Of a stretch of 64,000 nt of DNA, positions 22,430 through 33,700 are shown in pieces. This DNA is from Trichostrongylus colubriformis. Its lineage: Eukaryota; Nematoda; Chromadorea; Rhabditida; Trichostrongylidae. The notes under the pieces were generated by a model. The model ran no database searches. It was not told the origin of the DNA and saw only the letters and a list, made by a program, of their open reading frames with translations. The translations under genes were made by a program, and so were the position numbers. Numbering within the stretch: position 1 is the stretch's first letter; every line of letters starts with the position of its first letter. Location of the stretch: NCBI GenBank assembly GCA_963978905.1, contig OZ022256.1, forward strand, positions 35,946,001-36,010,000, written 5' to 3'.

Positions 22430-22672
22430 GGTGATGTAGTGATAGCTGGAGCGCACTCTCACTCTATGGTGTTGGGATCAAATCCTGCATCAATGCTGGC
22501 CGCCCAGGCTAGCCAGCCCTTTATCCCCCGGGTGGGTGAATAGATATCAGACTTGTCTGCGAAGATAAATGCACTGATTTGTACATCGGCTGGCCCACGC
22601 AGGACATTGTATAGGCCAAATCGCATTTACCCGTCTCCACGATTCTGAATGGAATAGGAATGCTCGGCGTAC
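22430..22672 (+). mobile_element. tRNA-derived SINE, copy 1
   Basis: The 5' part, ggaggtgatgtagtgatagc and onward to gggatcaaatcctgcatc, resembles a tRNA with an A-box-like and a B-box-like (gatcaaatcc) segment about 45 bp apart. The body has acatcggctggcccacgcag, 'ttgtataggccaaatcgcat' and ends ccacgattctgaa. Copy 2 is at 49005-49245 in the same orientation with the same blocks in the same order. No target duplication was identified. Confidence 0.6.
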
Positions 22673-22679
22673 CTAAACG

Positions 22680-23780
22680 AAAGATTGATTGAAACTACGA
22701 GCTTTATCAATTTACTTTTATCAGGAGAATGTGTCCATACATGTTGCAGATAACCATCATTCTGGAATGCGCTTTTCATGTGATTTTTGAAGGGCACACT
22801 ACGGAATGGATTGACGACTTAGTGGATCAATGGGCAAAGCAGTTAGTTTGCAGATATGCTTAAGATAGTAACCTACTGTCCATTCTATGACGTTACTCTG
22901 ATCATACTATGAGGTCCAGGCCTAGGGTGAATTGCTTCTAGGTGGACAGAGCACATTTCACGTGGAAACCCTTTCACGCAAGACAATTGTAAAATTCCAC
23001 CACGTTTTACCCAGGCGCGGCTCTAAAGGTACACTCCAGGAGAACCAGATGAGTCGAGTTATCCTCTTGGGCCATAGTTTCTTGGGTAACTATCCAGGTT
23101 GCACATCTTCCGCACCTCCATAGTGCAGCATCGCGGCGCTACACCTGCTTGAACCTACTCCAACCCATCCATTTTGGCAAGTTGAGGGAGCTTAAGTGAA
23201 TGTGGGTTGAGTGGGATCGAGCAGGTGTAGGACCGTAGGTTAAGCAGCGTGATGGCGCATCAAATGTGCTGCCCTGAGGGTGTGTACCCTTATGTCAGGA
23301 TTTCGCACCGCGGCATGTCGCAAGCGAAGCAATGCGGACGAGCTAAAGGCGCAATGTTGTTGGGTCGCGAAGCGATTACAAGTAAACTGCGTATTGTGCC
23401 TCTAGCATTTCCGTGTGATCATTTTAAAACCCTACTACCGCCACGTGAATAGGTCGCATACACTGGGTCGCACGCCGCTCGTCGTCGTGCGAAATCCGAC
23501 ATAGGGATACAGACCCCTGCCTGGATAGTGACCCTACTACTGTCAGAGAACTGCCCAAGAGGATAAATCAACACATGTGGTGCCTAGTCTGCGCCATAAT
23601 ACGCTTCTTTCCCTACGGTTTAATCATTTCTGCAAGCCAACTTCACCACAGCAAAATTTTTTTAGTGGGTCTTAATCATTTGAAACATCTTATTCACACC
23701 ATTATCATTTTTCATAACACCGCACCCAGCCAATCTTCCAATTTCTACGCATGCGACTCACCTAATACAGTCCATTTACC
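22680..23780. other. Non-coding stretch with family C-like fragments
   Basis: A tgtgtacccttatgtcagga/tttcgcaccg fragment near 23281 matches 26280-26310. No exon is supported. Confidence 0.35.
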
Positions 23781-23785
23781 GACGG

Positions 23786-23960
23786 CTGGCAGGGCGAGGC
23801 CTACGGACTTGTATCGATCCCTCTCACCCCGCCACACACTCTCACCCACCTCTGCAGGCCACGCCCTGCCAGCCTCCGGGAACTGGGCTGTAGGTGACCT
23901 AGCTAGTGTCCGCTTGGAAAAAGTCCGTTACTTATGCTGTACTGCAGCTATCATATAATA
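23786..23960. repeat. GC-rich repeat related to 11640-11790
   Basis: Shares cctacggacttg, a run of ctctcac/ccacacactctcac and ccacgccctgc with 11660-11770. The pairing of 'ggctggcagggcg' with 'cgccctgccagcc' makes this a small palindrome. Confidence 0.55.
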
Positions 23961-24351
23961 GAAGCGATTTTCGGCTTTTCAGATTTCCGAAATTGAGTTC
24001 AGATGCGCAGGAGTCCTTCGCAGGAGAATTTCCTCTACTGGCACGAGAGCTCAAAAGTAGGAAAATATTGTCCTCCGTTTTGATGTTGTCCATAACAAAA
24101 CTTTAATGTAGTTTCGATCTTGAGTGTGTATGGCTGATAACTTTATTGCTGTTACGAGGATGCTGAGGAAAGGCTCCCGGGTCACCGTGGCCATTCAAGA
24201 TGATTTGTATATCTCCCTATGTAGTTTCAAACGGGGATCTCAAATCTGCCCTCCGAATCTGCTAAACGATTCTGGGAACAATGTTACGGACGCCTGAAAG
24301 ATACGGCGCAAGCGGAGGTGCTGGTCATATATGACTCGAGAGAACACACTC

Positions 24352-24425
24352 ACTGAGCTCGGATGGAGCAGCTGGTAGGGTGTCGGGCTGCAGTTTTGGG
24401 CATGAGAGTTCGAGTCCTTGATGCA
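24352..24425 (+). other. tRNA-like segment in foldback left arm
   Basis: gagctcggatggagcagctggt matches the tRNA D-arm/A-box pattern, and agagttcgagtccttg matches the T-loop/B-box pattern (gttcgagtcc). The spacing is about 35 bp as in a tRNA. The acceptor and T stems do not pair, so it is a tRNA-derived or tRNA-like pseudogene rather than a functional tRNA gene. Confidence 0.5.
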
Positions 24426-25861
24426 TTTGCTACTTTGCTTTTGCCCTGAGTGTTTGCTAAACGTTTGCAAAACGCTTTTACGCTTCATTAAAGCATCCCC
24501 CTCACTGATGAGTAATATGTGAAGATTGGTTCTTTTGTGGATAATTGAACACTCTGCTTATCCTTTTTACCCTATTATTCTGGGAATGTAAGGAATTTGG
24601 CGTTGTTCCGTAAAACGACTATGATATTCGTGCTCAGGTGCTCGAATTACCACTCTGTGCAAATTTTCAGCCAAATCGAGTTTTTGACCCAACTTCGGAA
24701 AATTAGGGGTGTCGAAGGGGTAAGTAGTAGTTTTCAAACTTTTTTCTACAAAAATCGTGCAACCTGAGCAAAGATAACCTAGACATATCTATTACAGATG
24801 CTCATGGCAAAAATATACGTAATAGGAGTCAAATAAGGGCATTTCCTCGGCAAGGGTCAACGACTTCTCCTTCGTTGAATGGGCAGCCAGCCAATAGCTC
24901 ATGAGTTTTTCCGAAATTTGGTCAAATTCTCAAATTGGCTGAAAACTTGTCCCTTGGGGTAATATATTCTCTGAACACGAAAAACACACTGGTTTTGCAC
25001 GAGAGCGACTGGCTCGCGCGCTATTGGCTCCCGAACTTACCGCGTAATGGTATTGTTTGTTCAGAAAACCCCCAATCTACTCCCAGGATCGGTTAGCAGA
25101 TTTGGAGAGCAGATTTGAGATCCCCTTTTGGAACTACATAGGAATGTATACAACTGATCTTGAATGGCCAGGGAGCGGAGTTACGGAGCTTTTCCTGAAT
25201 AACTGGTACTATTACATGGTACGTTCGAAAGCGTATGGCGCGCGAGCCAGACGTTTTCGCGCAAAATTTTAGTTTTTAGGGGACCAAACTACCCCATTGT
25301 ACAAGTTTTTAGCCAATTCGAGGATTTGTCCGAACTTCGGAAAAATTCATGAGCTAGTAGTGGTCCATGAAGTAGTGGTTTTTTAGTTTTTTCTACAAAA
25401 AGGCTGACAGCCCATTCAACGAAGGAGAAGTCGTTGACCCTTGCCGAGAAAATGCCCTTATTTCACCCCTGTCACGTATATTTTTGTCATGAGCATCTGT
25501 AATAGATATGTTTAGGTTATCTTTGTTCAGTTGCACGATTTTTTGTAGAAAAAAAAATTGAAAAACCACTACTTACCCCCTCGGCGCCCCCCATTTTCCA
25601 AAGTTGGGCCAAAAACTCGATTTGGCTGAAAATTTTCACAGAGGGGTGATTCGAGCCCCTGAGCACGAGTGTCATAGTCGTTTTACACAACAACGCCAAA
25701 TTCCTCACATTCGCAGAATAGTAGGGTAAAAAGATGGGCGGAATGTTCAATCATCCAGAAAAGAACCAATCTTCACATATCACTCATGGCGCGGGATGCT
25801 TTAATGAAGCGTAAAAGCGTTTTGCAAACGTTTAGCAAGCACTCAAGGCAAAAGCAAAAGT

Positions 25862-25935
25862 AGCGAATGCATCAAGGACTCGAACTCTCGTGCCTCAAAT
25901 TGTAGGCCGACACCTTACCAACTGCTCCGTCCGAG
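25862..25935 (-). other. tRNA-like segment in foldback right arm
   Basis: This is the reverse-strand counterpart of 24352-24425, with a cleaner A box (ggagcagttggtaaggtg) and the same B box (gagttcgagtcc). Stems are not convincing. Confidence 0.5.
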
Positions 25936-26279
25936 CTCTATCAACGTATTATCTCGATTCATATATAACCAGCACCTCCGCTTGTGCCGTATCTCTCAGG
26001 CGTCCGTAACATTCTTCCCAGAATCGTTCAGCAGATTTGGAGGGCAGATTTGAGATCCTCGTTTGAAACTACATAGGAAGATATACAACTCATCCTGAAT
26101 GGCCACGGTGACCCGGGAGCCTTTCCGTGAATTATGTGCATAAGCGTTGGCTCCGGACGAGACTATCCGAATGCCGTCAGAAATCAAAGCCCATAACTCA
26201 GCATCGGCAACTTTCGCATCGCGGGCTGTGGCGAAAATGTGTGTGCCACTAGGTCAGAAAATTTGCGTAATCTCGTTGG

Positions 26280-26650
26280 GTGTGTACCATTACGTCAGGA
26301 TTTCGCATCTCGACGTTCTCCGCGCCACATGGGTGAGGCTACTAACGCCAGAAAACCGCGTGGCCGTCCGCGGCGGGTGCGAGTGCCAGTGGCAGGGCAT
26401 GGCGGCCTTGAAGCGAGGCAGTGTGGCATGAGTGGAGGGGGCAGGGTGACATGGGTGCAGGAGGCAGTGTGGCATGGGTGGAAGCGCATAGGTGACGCAG
26501 CCACGCTCTGCTGCGCTCTCAAGGACAATCGAGGCTCAAGTCGTACTGGTGACGCCGCGAGTGCGACACCGCTGAAGCGATTCTCTGGCGTATGTAGCCT
26601 CCGCGCCACATTGGCGCGAGTTGTCCGCCCTCGGTGGGAATAGTATGTAA
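26280..26650. repeat. GC-rich repeat, copy also at 63830-64000
   Basis: Shared blocks with the right edge of the window: aaccgcgtggccg, cgggtgcgagtg, 'gaggcagtgtggcatg' repeated twice, and 'ggtgacgcag/ggtaacgcag'. The internal gaggcagtgtggcat motif occurs twice about 50 bp apart. Long open frames on both strands here are artefacts of GC-rich repetition. Confidence 0.65.
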
Positions 26651-26654
26651 CTGC

Positions 26655-27400
26655 ACAAGTACGTTGCACGTTGACAGTATCGAAGCCTGTTTTATTCATT
26701 TTGGCGCGATATTGAGCTTGTTTTCGGATTGTTTTTATCTAAATGGGCAGATTCCGGTCAAAAGTAGTTCAGTTTGAATGTTTTCAAATCACCCTTGGTC
26801 GATGAAAGCGTTGTGCATGCATTTATTTCATTTCTTATGTCCTGCATCATCCTATACGCATCGTCTTTGCTCCCCAGGACTTTTTTGCTTCACATGTCGT
26901 ATTATACTGTAAATTATATATTATGTATTGTAATAAATTGCTTATCAGTGTGCTTCACATCTCCACAACACTGTCAAGGAGGTTAGGTGTTTGGCAAAGA
27001 GTGAATCAATACCGCTCACTTTGAAGCTCCTTCTCCTCAGGCTGATTATCTTCTTTTCTAATATTCTCGTGTTGGTATGCAAGTAAGGACAGCATAGGAA
27101 ATGGAAAGAATGCATGCAAAACGCTATCATCAGCCAAGTGACAATGAAAACATTTAAAATGAATTGAATAACTGAATTCTGCCATTTCGGAAACAATATT
27201 GGGCGAAATCAATAAAAATAGGCGTGGATACGGTAGCCGTCACTCTTACGCAGTTACATGCGATTCCCATGAGATTGTGCTGGCTGTACAGCAGTTGTCT
27301 GACAGCCTCCCCCCCCCCCCCCTCACCCGCGATGCTCATTGTCAGGTCGACTATGAACATCGCGGGGGAGGACGGAGAAATGGTCATGAAGGAGGAACAC
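26655..27400. repeat. Family C foldback
   Basis: The left arm (26690-26830: 'gatattgagcttgttttcgg', 'ttgtgcatgcatttatttca') pairs with the right arm (27090-27240: gaatgcatgcaaaacgctat, cggaaacaatattgggcg). The right end has a 14-C run at about 27310-27323 followed by ctcacccgcgatgctcat. Related arms are at 11780-11990 and 12960-14000. Confidence 0.65.
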
Positions 27401-27792
27401 CCTAAAGTGTAGAGTTTGTTTCCCGCATGTGGTGACCAAGGTGAGCTGTAAGGTTCTCTTGCTGATGCATGAGATTGTGCTGGCTTACAAATTTCGTTTC
27501 AACGGAAATTGATAGGGGATTCTACTAGAGATCGAATCGCAACTTCACCCATGACTTCATCTGCTAGCTTGAAAACAATTTCCAAGAACTCTCAGACGGG
27601 AGTGATCCTTCACGTACGTACACATGTTGATGTTTACGATACATTTCGGAGCAGAATGCACCGCTACATTTTTTTATTGCTTTTTACTATCCTCTTTCAT
27701 TCAAAAGCACTCATAAGATAGCAATAAGAAGTCTAATGGAAAACCCTTTTTCATTTCGAGGGCATGAGCGTCTTTCATCCACTGATTTCCAG

Positions 27793-30700
27793 AAAGAGTT
27801 CGCGGAGACATAGTAAGAGACACAAGGGATTTGCGGAATCAGCCAGGTTTCAATTTTTCTTATATTTTTTTGTTGCTATTTAACTTTCCATAGAGCCAAT
27901 CCCTACTTTCCGTAGGGCCAAACAAAGGCAGTATCCTCATGAGGAAGCGCAGATTTGATTTTACGGAGTCACGAGGATTACCTACAGAACACCCAGAAGC
28001 CACTCAAGGTAGGCGACAACTTTTGGAAGATTGAGCCATATGGAGATGGATCAGCCGTAATTACACTTATGTAGTTCATTTTTTGTTTAGATGGAGGACT
28101 GGAGGAACACGGTGATGTTATGATGGAAAATGTATCCAACTCCACGGAAATGTATGAGTCCACTTCAGCAAATACGGCAGCTACACAAGGTTAGCTTTGA
28201 GTTCAGATGACAGGAGGGTGACCTTTGCTGTCCCTAAAATTTATATCGTTAAGACAAGGATAAAAGAGCAAAGGCAGTATTTGAGTGAAAATGGAATCTC
28301 TTGATGCAACAGAGTCACTACTAGAAAACAACTAAAGTTCTACTCAAAGGCATATTGCGCCTATCTAAGTATACTGGGTGTGTAGCCTTTTTGGTGCTAA
28401 GGTAGTTGGGAGGGGGGCACTCGACAAAGGCAAGAGTCGCACCCAATTTCTGCTCACAGGCACTCTCAAGGTTATTTTATGCCTAGATACAGCTATCTAA
28501 CTAGAAAAAACAATTGAATTATTCTTCAATTAGTATATTACGAAAAATTAGCTACAACTAGACTAAACAAGCACTTACGCGTATTCGCCTAAGCCTAGGG
28601 GAAGGGAATCTCCTTCTCCAAGGCTTAGGCTAATATAGGATGAAAAAACAAAGACGAATTCGCTTTACAGAATCGTTTCTAAGCAGAATTCGAACCCGAT
28701 TCGGCTAGTGCTATGGCTTCTCTGCGCTCTAGCCATACGTTAGAGACGCAGAGACACTACTGCGGTGCCCCCCCCCAACTACCTTAGCACCGCCTTTTTT
28801 TCGAAAGTCGGATTTCGGCCGCACCCGGGCGATTTCTTCGCGTGTGATTGCGTACATTGCGTACTCTCCCTTCAAAGTTCTACCCCCGAGTTAAGTGTAT
28901 TTTGATCAGGATTGTATCTTATGATGTTACCGTTTTTTTCACTTCACTTATGTCACTACTTTGTTTCCTAGGGTACAGATGTTGTCGTTTCCAAATAATG
29001 ATGAGACAAACAACTATTTATCCAAAGGACCTCTCTGTGGTGACTAGGCGGAAGGGTAGCGCCTTTGGGTCTTTGGAAGTAGAGTTCTTCCGCGGACTGC
29101 TTCTGTGTAAGCTAAAATGTGCTTAGAAGCATTTATTCACCCATACAGAGGTGGTCAGTGGTAGAATATGTCTAAAGCATTGTGCATCTCTGGGCGTGCC
29201 TCTTAACATCAGCGAGGTCACGCCTAACATGTGTTGCATACAATAACTGTCATCAAAAGTGTACCGGTACTTCAAGGGATTACCTACATGGTATGAGAGT
29301 GCGGGTTCTGGCGGATTGCCAGAACACTCCGCGGCGCAAGGAGAAATACAACTCTGAGAAAATTAACAACGACAAGAGATATTTCAATGATTAAGCGTAA
29401 CTTTACAATTCAACAGGGATCTTTTGTTGCAACGTCTCGTTAACTATCCAGGTAGATGACAGCTGGTTGCTTCTACTACACTGAGGCGTCCTGTCGAGCG
29501 TTGTAGAATTGGTGGCTTCGAAGTGGTGGAGGGGAGAGATGAAAAAGGCGTACATCCACAAACTGGGCGAATGAACACTCAGTGAGTAATGTACACTTTG
29601 GGCAAATGACATTTACCCAGTTTCAACTTACATTTAATGGTATTACTGTACACAAAGCGAGTTCTGCTCTCACAGTACATTTTAGCTGGTTCTTTGGCCT
29701 TCAGACATTGATTGTTCCATAACAAACCCTTTGTAGAAGTATTAGGTTGTCCGAAAAGTAATGAGACAAATGTCGTAGTGCAGTGATTCGTTGGTAACTT
29801 TATTACAAATCAATATCATTTACTATAATATTCGCCATTGTGTTCCTTCACATACTGCCATCTTTGCGGCAGAGATCTGATTCCATTAGCAAAGAACTCC
29901 GGAGGCTTCGACTTCAAGAAGTTGTTGACAGCTAATTCGACGTCCTCCCGATTGGTGAATTTTTTTCCAGCAAAAGAGGATTGAAGAGAACGAAATATGT
30001 GGAAGTCTGATGGAGCGAGATCTGGTGAGTAAGGTGGATGGGGTACAAGTTCGATCTCCAGCTCTCTCAGCTTACTCTGAGTCCTTTTCGACGTGTGTGG
30101 CCTGGCGTTATCCATGAGAAGTAGGATTTTGCCTTTTTTGCCCACGACGGCGACTACGCAGAATTTCAGCTACTCTTTCCAGCTGAGTACAGAATCTTTC
30201 AGAGTCGACCATAGAACCAGTTGGAACCAGTTCCCAAAACACCGGGCCTTTAATACCCCACCAGAATGGGAGCAACTCCTTCTTGTCATGATCGGGATGT
30301 TTCGGCTGTGGTTTCGGCAATTATCGAAGTCGACCCAATGTTTTCGGCACACCGTGTTATCGTAGACACAATACTTCTCATCCATGGTAACGATGGAGTC
30401 GATCCAGGAAAGCGTGCGATGACGGCTGAGCAGAGAAGTGCACACTTCAACACGCTTCTTCTTGTCGTGAGGGCTGAGAGCGTGCGGAAGAACCCGAGGC
30501 AACTTTGCCACTTTACCTGACCCACGAAGAACATCGTGTACCGTGGATTTAGGAGCACCCGAGGAGGTGGCAAGCTCGCGCACTGTAAGGTTAGGTCGTT
30601 CCTCACAGATGGCAAGTATGAGCTGCTTCTTTCGCGTCAGTGGACGTCCTGAACAACTACAGTCTTCGAGACATTTCCCTCCTTTGTCGAACTTGCCGTA

Positions 30701-33700
30701 TCATCTGAAGCACGTCGCTCGAAAAGGTGCTTGATCCTTCATTTCTTCCAGCAAAAGCCGATGGGCCTCATCCGCGGATTTACCTGAACGATAGTGTAGA
30801 AGGAGAGCTGCCCGATACAGCTTTTTTTTCTCATCCATCTTTAGCACGTTTGTGAAAGATGAAAACAGTATGGACCATATGCCCTTGGTGGCATATATGT
30901 ACTGGACTTGAAACACTAAATTCCAGAATTTTGTCCTCTCACGACTTTGACGTCCAAAAATACTTAATGTTGAATCTCACCACTGCATTTGTCTCATTAC
31001 TTTTCGGACAACCTAATATTTCTTCTGGAAGGGAGTGTTCTATCAACACTAGTCATGACCTCATAGTTACTTCTGGGAGTAATTCCTAGGCTCTCGAGAG
31101 CAAATGGTTTCTTGATATTGCCTTTGGCAAAGCTGACGACGCCAGCATTTTCTTGAGGACATATGATCATATTCACTTCTTTTTCTCTACTAGTTAGTCT
31201 CTTCTTGAAGACGCCCAACGGAGATTCCCTATATTCATTTAGCGACATCTGTTTTTCAATAATAAACGTTGTATGTGGGACTTCTGTGGTGTCTGCTGGG
31301 TTTACGACACCACGATCGTTATCATTTGTATCTAGTGAGGCTAGTGCTTTACGCAGATCGGACGGAGCACTGTGATTAGTTACGTCTGGAATACTTTTGT
31401 CGTCATAGCTTTCGAAACTTACATGTGCACATCGTAGTTTTGACTGGTTACTGATTTTCGGTCCAGATGAGGTCTTTTTGATAATGTTCGGATCATCCCG
31501 TGTAACCGCTACTGGGAATTTGTTGCAGAATTCCATGGAGTTCATTCTTACAATTGAAATCGGTTCCGAATTGTCGGAAGTTGGCTGAATATTAACAATT
31601 TCGTTTCTTTTACTGGGAGGTGAATCCGTTGTGGTTTCGGTATGAGATGAAAACTCTTTTCTTTGAATCTTATTCAATTTGATCCTCGTCTCGGTTATTA
31701 AGTCCTCAAACTCGTACGTAAGGGCTTCGGCAGTGGCTAAATGTTGCCAGAATAGAGATACCTCGTCAATTTCTTCAATCAATATCAGAAGTTCCTTTTG
31801 AACCGCTTTTTGAGCGTTCCGGTAAAGGCTCTCCAGTGTATCAACTTTCCCTTGGAGATTTCCAGCTGAATTTTTTATTCTGGTTAATGCTGTTGTGAAA
31901 AGGGAGACAGCTAATGCTCTCTCGAGTGTTTCCTTTTCATTTCCTACGTAATCTTCCCTTTTAATGAAAGGTTCATACTTTCGGAGTGTTGCGGCTAGAG
32001 CAGCTGCACTGCCACATATTGATATTCTGTGGAAACATAGTGACATTTTTGTCAGAACTGTAAGGTCCGCTACTGTTGAGCGACTATTCCGTGAGAATTG
32101 ATACACTTCCTTTTATGTAGCAAGTAAGTGTTCGCTGTTTTCAAGCGGTTGCTCACTAGGAATTATAGTGCTCGTAAGTAATTTTTGGTAGAAACGCTGC
32201 TAATGAGCGAAATTCTATAAATGCGCCTATCAAATTTAAAGGATTTAATAACCACCACGCTGCTGTCGAGCGGTTGTTCTATAAGGACAGGTTTGCCTAT
32301 AAGGTTTGTTTTGTAGCAAAGTTTAATTCGCTGCTTTTGTGCGCTTGTTCCTTGAGAATTAGTGAACAAAAAATGCAGTAGGAACGCTGCTTTCGAGCCT
32401 ATTCCTATAGATATGTTTGCTGAATTCAATGAATTCAACAAACACCAAGCTGCTGTTGAGCTATTGGTCTTCACAAACTTTGTTTGTGGTTTTAGGGCTA
32501 ACTGAGTCCCTAAGGCAGACGATTTGCTGACCACGAAAACGGCTTTATTTTAGCCGATGCACCATAAAATGTGGTGACTAGGCGGAAGGGTGGCGCCTTT
32601 GGGTCTTTGGAAGTAGAGTTCTTCCGCGGACTGCTTCTGTGTAAGCTAAAAATGTGCTAAGAAGCATTTATTCACCCATACAGAGGTGGTCAGTGGTAGA
32701 ATATGTCTAAAGCATTGTGCATCTCTGGGCGTGCCTCTTAACATGCAACACACGCCTAACATGTGTTGCATACAATAACAGTCATCAAAAGTGTACCGGT
32801 ACTTCAAGGGATTACCTACATGGTATGAGAGTGCGGGTTCTGGCGGATTGCCAGAACACTCTCTGGAACCAGCCCCTTCCGTTTTGATCAGAATTTCAAC
32901 CGACCGCGGCCATTCGTGCTGATGGCGCCGCGAGTGCGACGCCGCAAGGCGAAAATTCGACTTAAGGCTACACATGGTATTTTAGTTATCCGTGTGCTGA
33001 TAGCACCTTCCTAACTGCAGAGGGCGTGCTGACCGCAGCGTGTGGGCAAGTGATAAATGCTCACGAAACCCGCAAATGAGAATACGCCCACCGGCTCAGG
33101 ATGGCGTACGCCCATCCTGGGTGTAGCCGGCAAGGCAGTGTTGGCAAGAGAGGTTCGTTATTGACCGTGATAGAATAGGATAGGGAAGGTCTGATGCGGC
33201 GGGCAACATTATCGGATGACAGCATATTTCTTAATGCGCTTAGTACGTGTGTATCTGGTGTCTGTCTGTGTGTCACGAAGTTCATCATATATCGCGTCGC
33301 AATAAAAGTGGAACTCTGAATCTTACAAGGGATGTAGGGGGTGGTAAAGGGACCCTAGCGATGGTTGACCGAAAGTTATAGCAACTGATAAGGGCTGATA
33401 AGGAGCCTCGGAAGGCAAATGTCGCCAAATTCGTTTCGCCTTTCGCATTGAGCCACGAGCGCTACCATTCATAGGTGTTTAGCAGGGTGAGACGGGGACG
33501 GTAATAGTTGGCGATCCAAACTGAAAACGGTCGATAAGATTTGATAAGGTGCGTGAGAAGGTTAATGTCACTGAGGCCGTTTCGCTCTTGCGGCTAATGG
33601 TGGAATGTTCACGTTCGCAAGTATTGTAGAGTACGGAGACCTCAGTGGTATTGTAGGATACAGTGGCTTCATTGAAACTGATAACGGCTCTAGGGGCTGA

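Larger units (their letters stand above)
24150..26145. mobile_element. 2-kb foldback with ~750-bp arms and tRNA-like segments
   Basis: The left arm (about 24150-24905) and right arm (about 25398-26145) are reverse complements at high but imperfect identity. Paired landmarks include cccgggtcaccgtggccatt with its complement near 26103, gcggaggtgctggt with accagcacctccgc, and tcaacgacttctccttcgtt with its complement near 25420. The loop includes a third partial copy of the outer arm (about 25070-25200). Each arm has a tRNA-like segment. Blocks from the inner arm (aacgcgcgagccagtcgttc type) also occur in the GST intron foldback. No transposase is encoded. Confidence 0.8.
29579..32046 (-). pseudogene. 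BEL/Pao gag-like frame, split by mariner
   Basis: From the ATG at 32046 the frame stays open for about 340 codons to the mariner at 31016. It resumes on the far side of the mariner, in frame, for about 55 more codons to a stop at 29579. The N-terminal region (alanine-rich helix, then TRIKNSAGNLQGKVDTLESL and a long helical stretch to about residue 130) has the look of the N-terminal helical domain of nematode Pao-type Gag. The middle is Ser/Thr-rich. The last part is Cys-containing (LLWNNQCLKAKEPAKMYC) and resembles a degraded zinc-knuckle region. No pol follows. The Gag assignment rests on this resemblance and on the flanking LTRs and primer site. Confidence 0.6.
29031..32863 (-). mobile_element. 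BEL/Pao-type LTR retrotransposon, gag-only, with target duplication
   Basis: Two near-identical direct repeats (29036-29326 and 32570-32858) flank an internal region and have TG...CA ends on the minus strand. The 5-bp word ctctc occurs immediately outside both ends (29031-29035, 32859-32863). The internal region begins after the 5' LTR with a tRNA-Gly primer site and a gag-like frame read on the minus strand. There is no protease, reverse transcriptase or integrase, so it is an internally deleted, non-autonomous copy. A mariner (29742-31016) is inserted in gag. Without the mariner the element is about 2.55 kb. It lies in intron 3 of the cassette-exon gene, in antisense orientation. Confidence 0.85.

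Noticed and set aside
24352..24425. Functional tRNA gene
   Set aside because: A and B boxes are present but acceptor and T stems do not pair, and the segment is duplicated in inverted orientation inside a foldback.
26239..26699. 134-codon open frames on both strands in GC-rich DNA
   Set aside because: Both strands are open in the same place, composition is repetitive, and the same DNA recurs at the window's right edge. It is a repeat, not a gene.
27500..27620. Possible earlier exon of the cassette gene (GDSTRDRIATSPMTSS...)
   Set aside because: Composition fits, but the available donors (GTACGT, GTGATC) leave phase 0, unlike every other exon.
28250..28340. Possible alternative last exon ending in ESLLENN and a stop
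   Set aside because: It resembles the true terminal exon's SSLENN, but no acceptor gives an open phase-1 entry; a stop precedes it.
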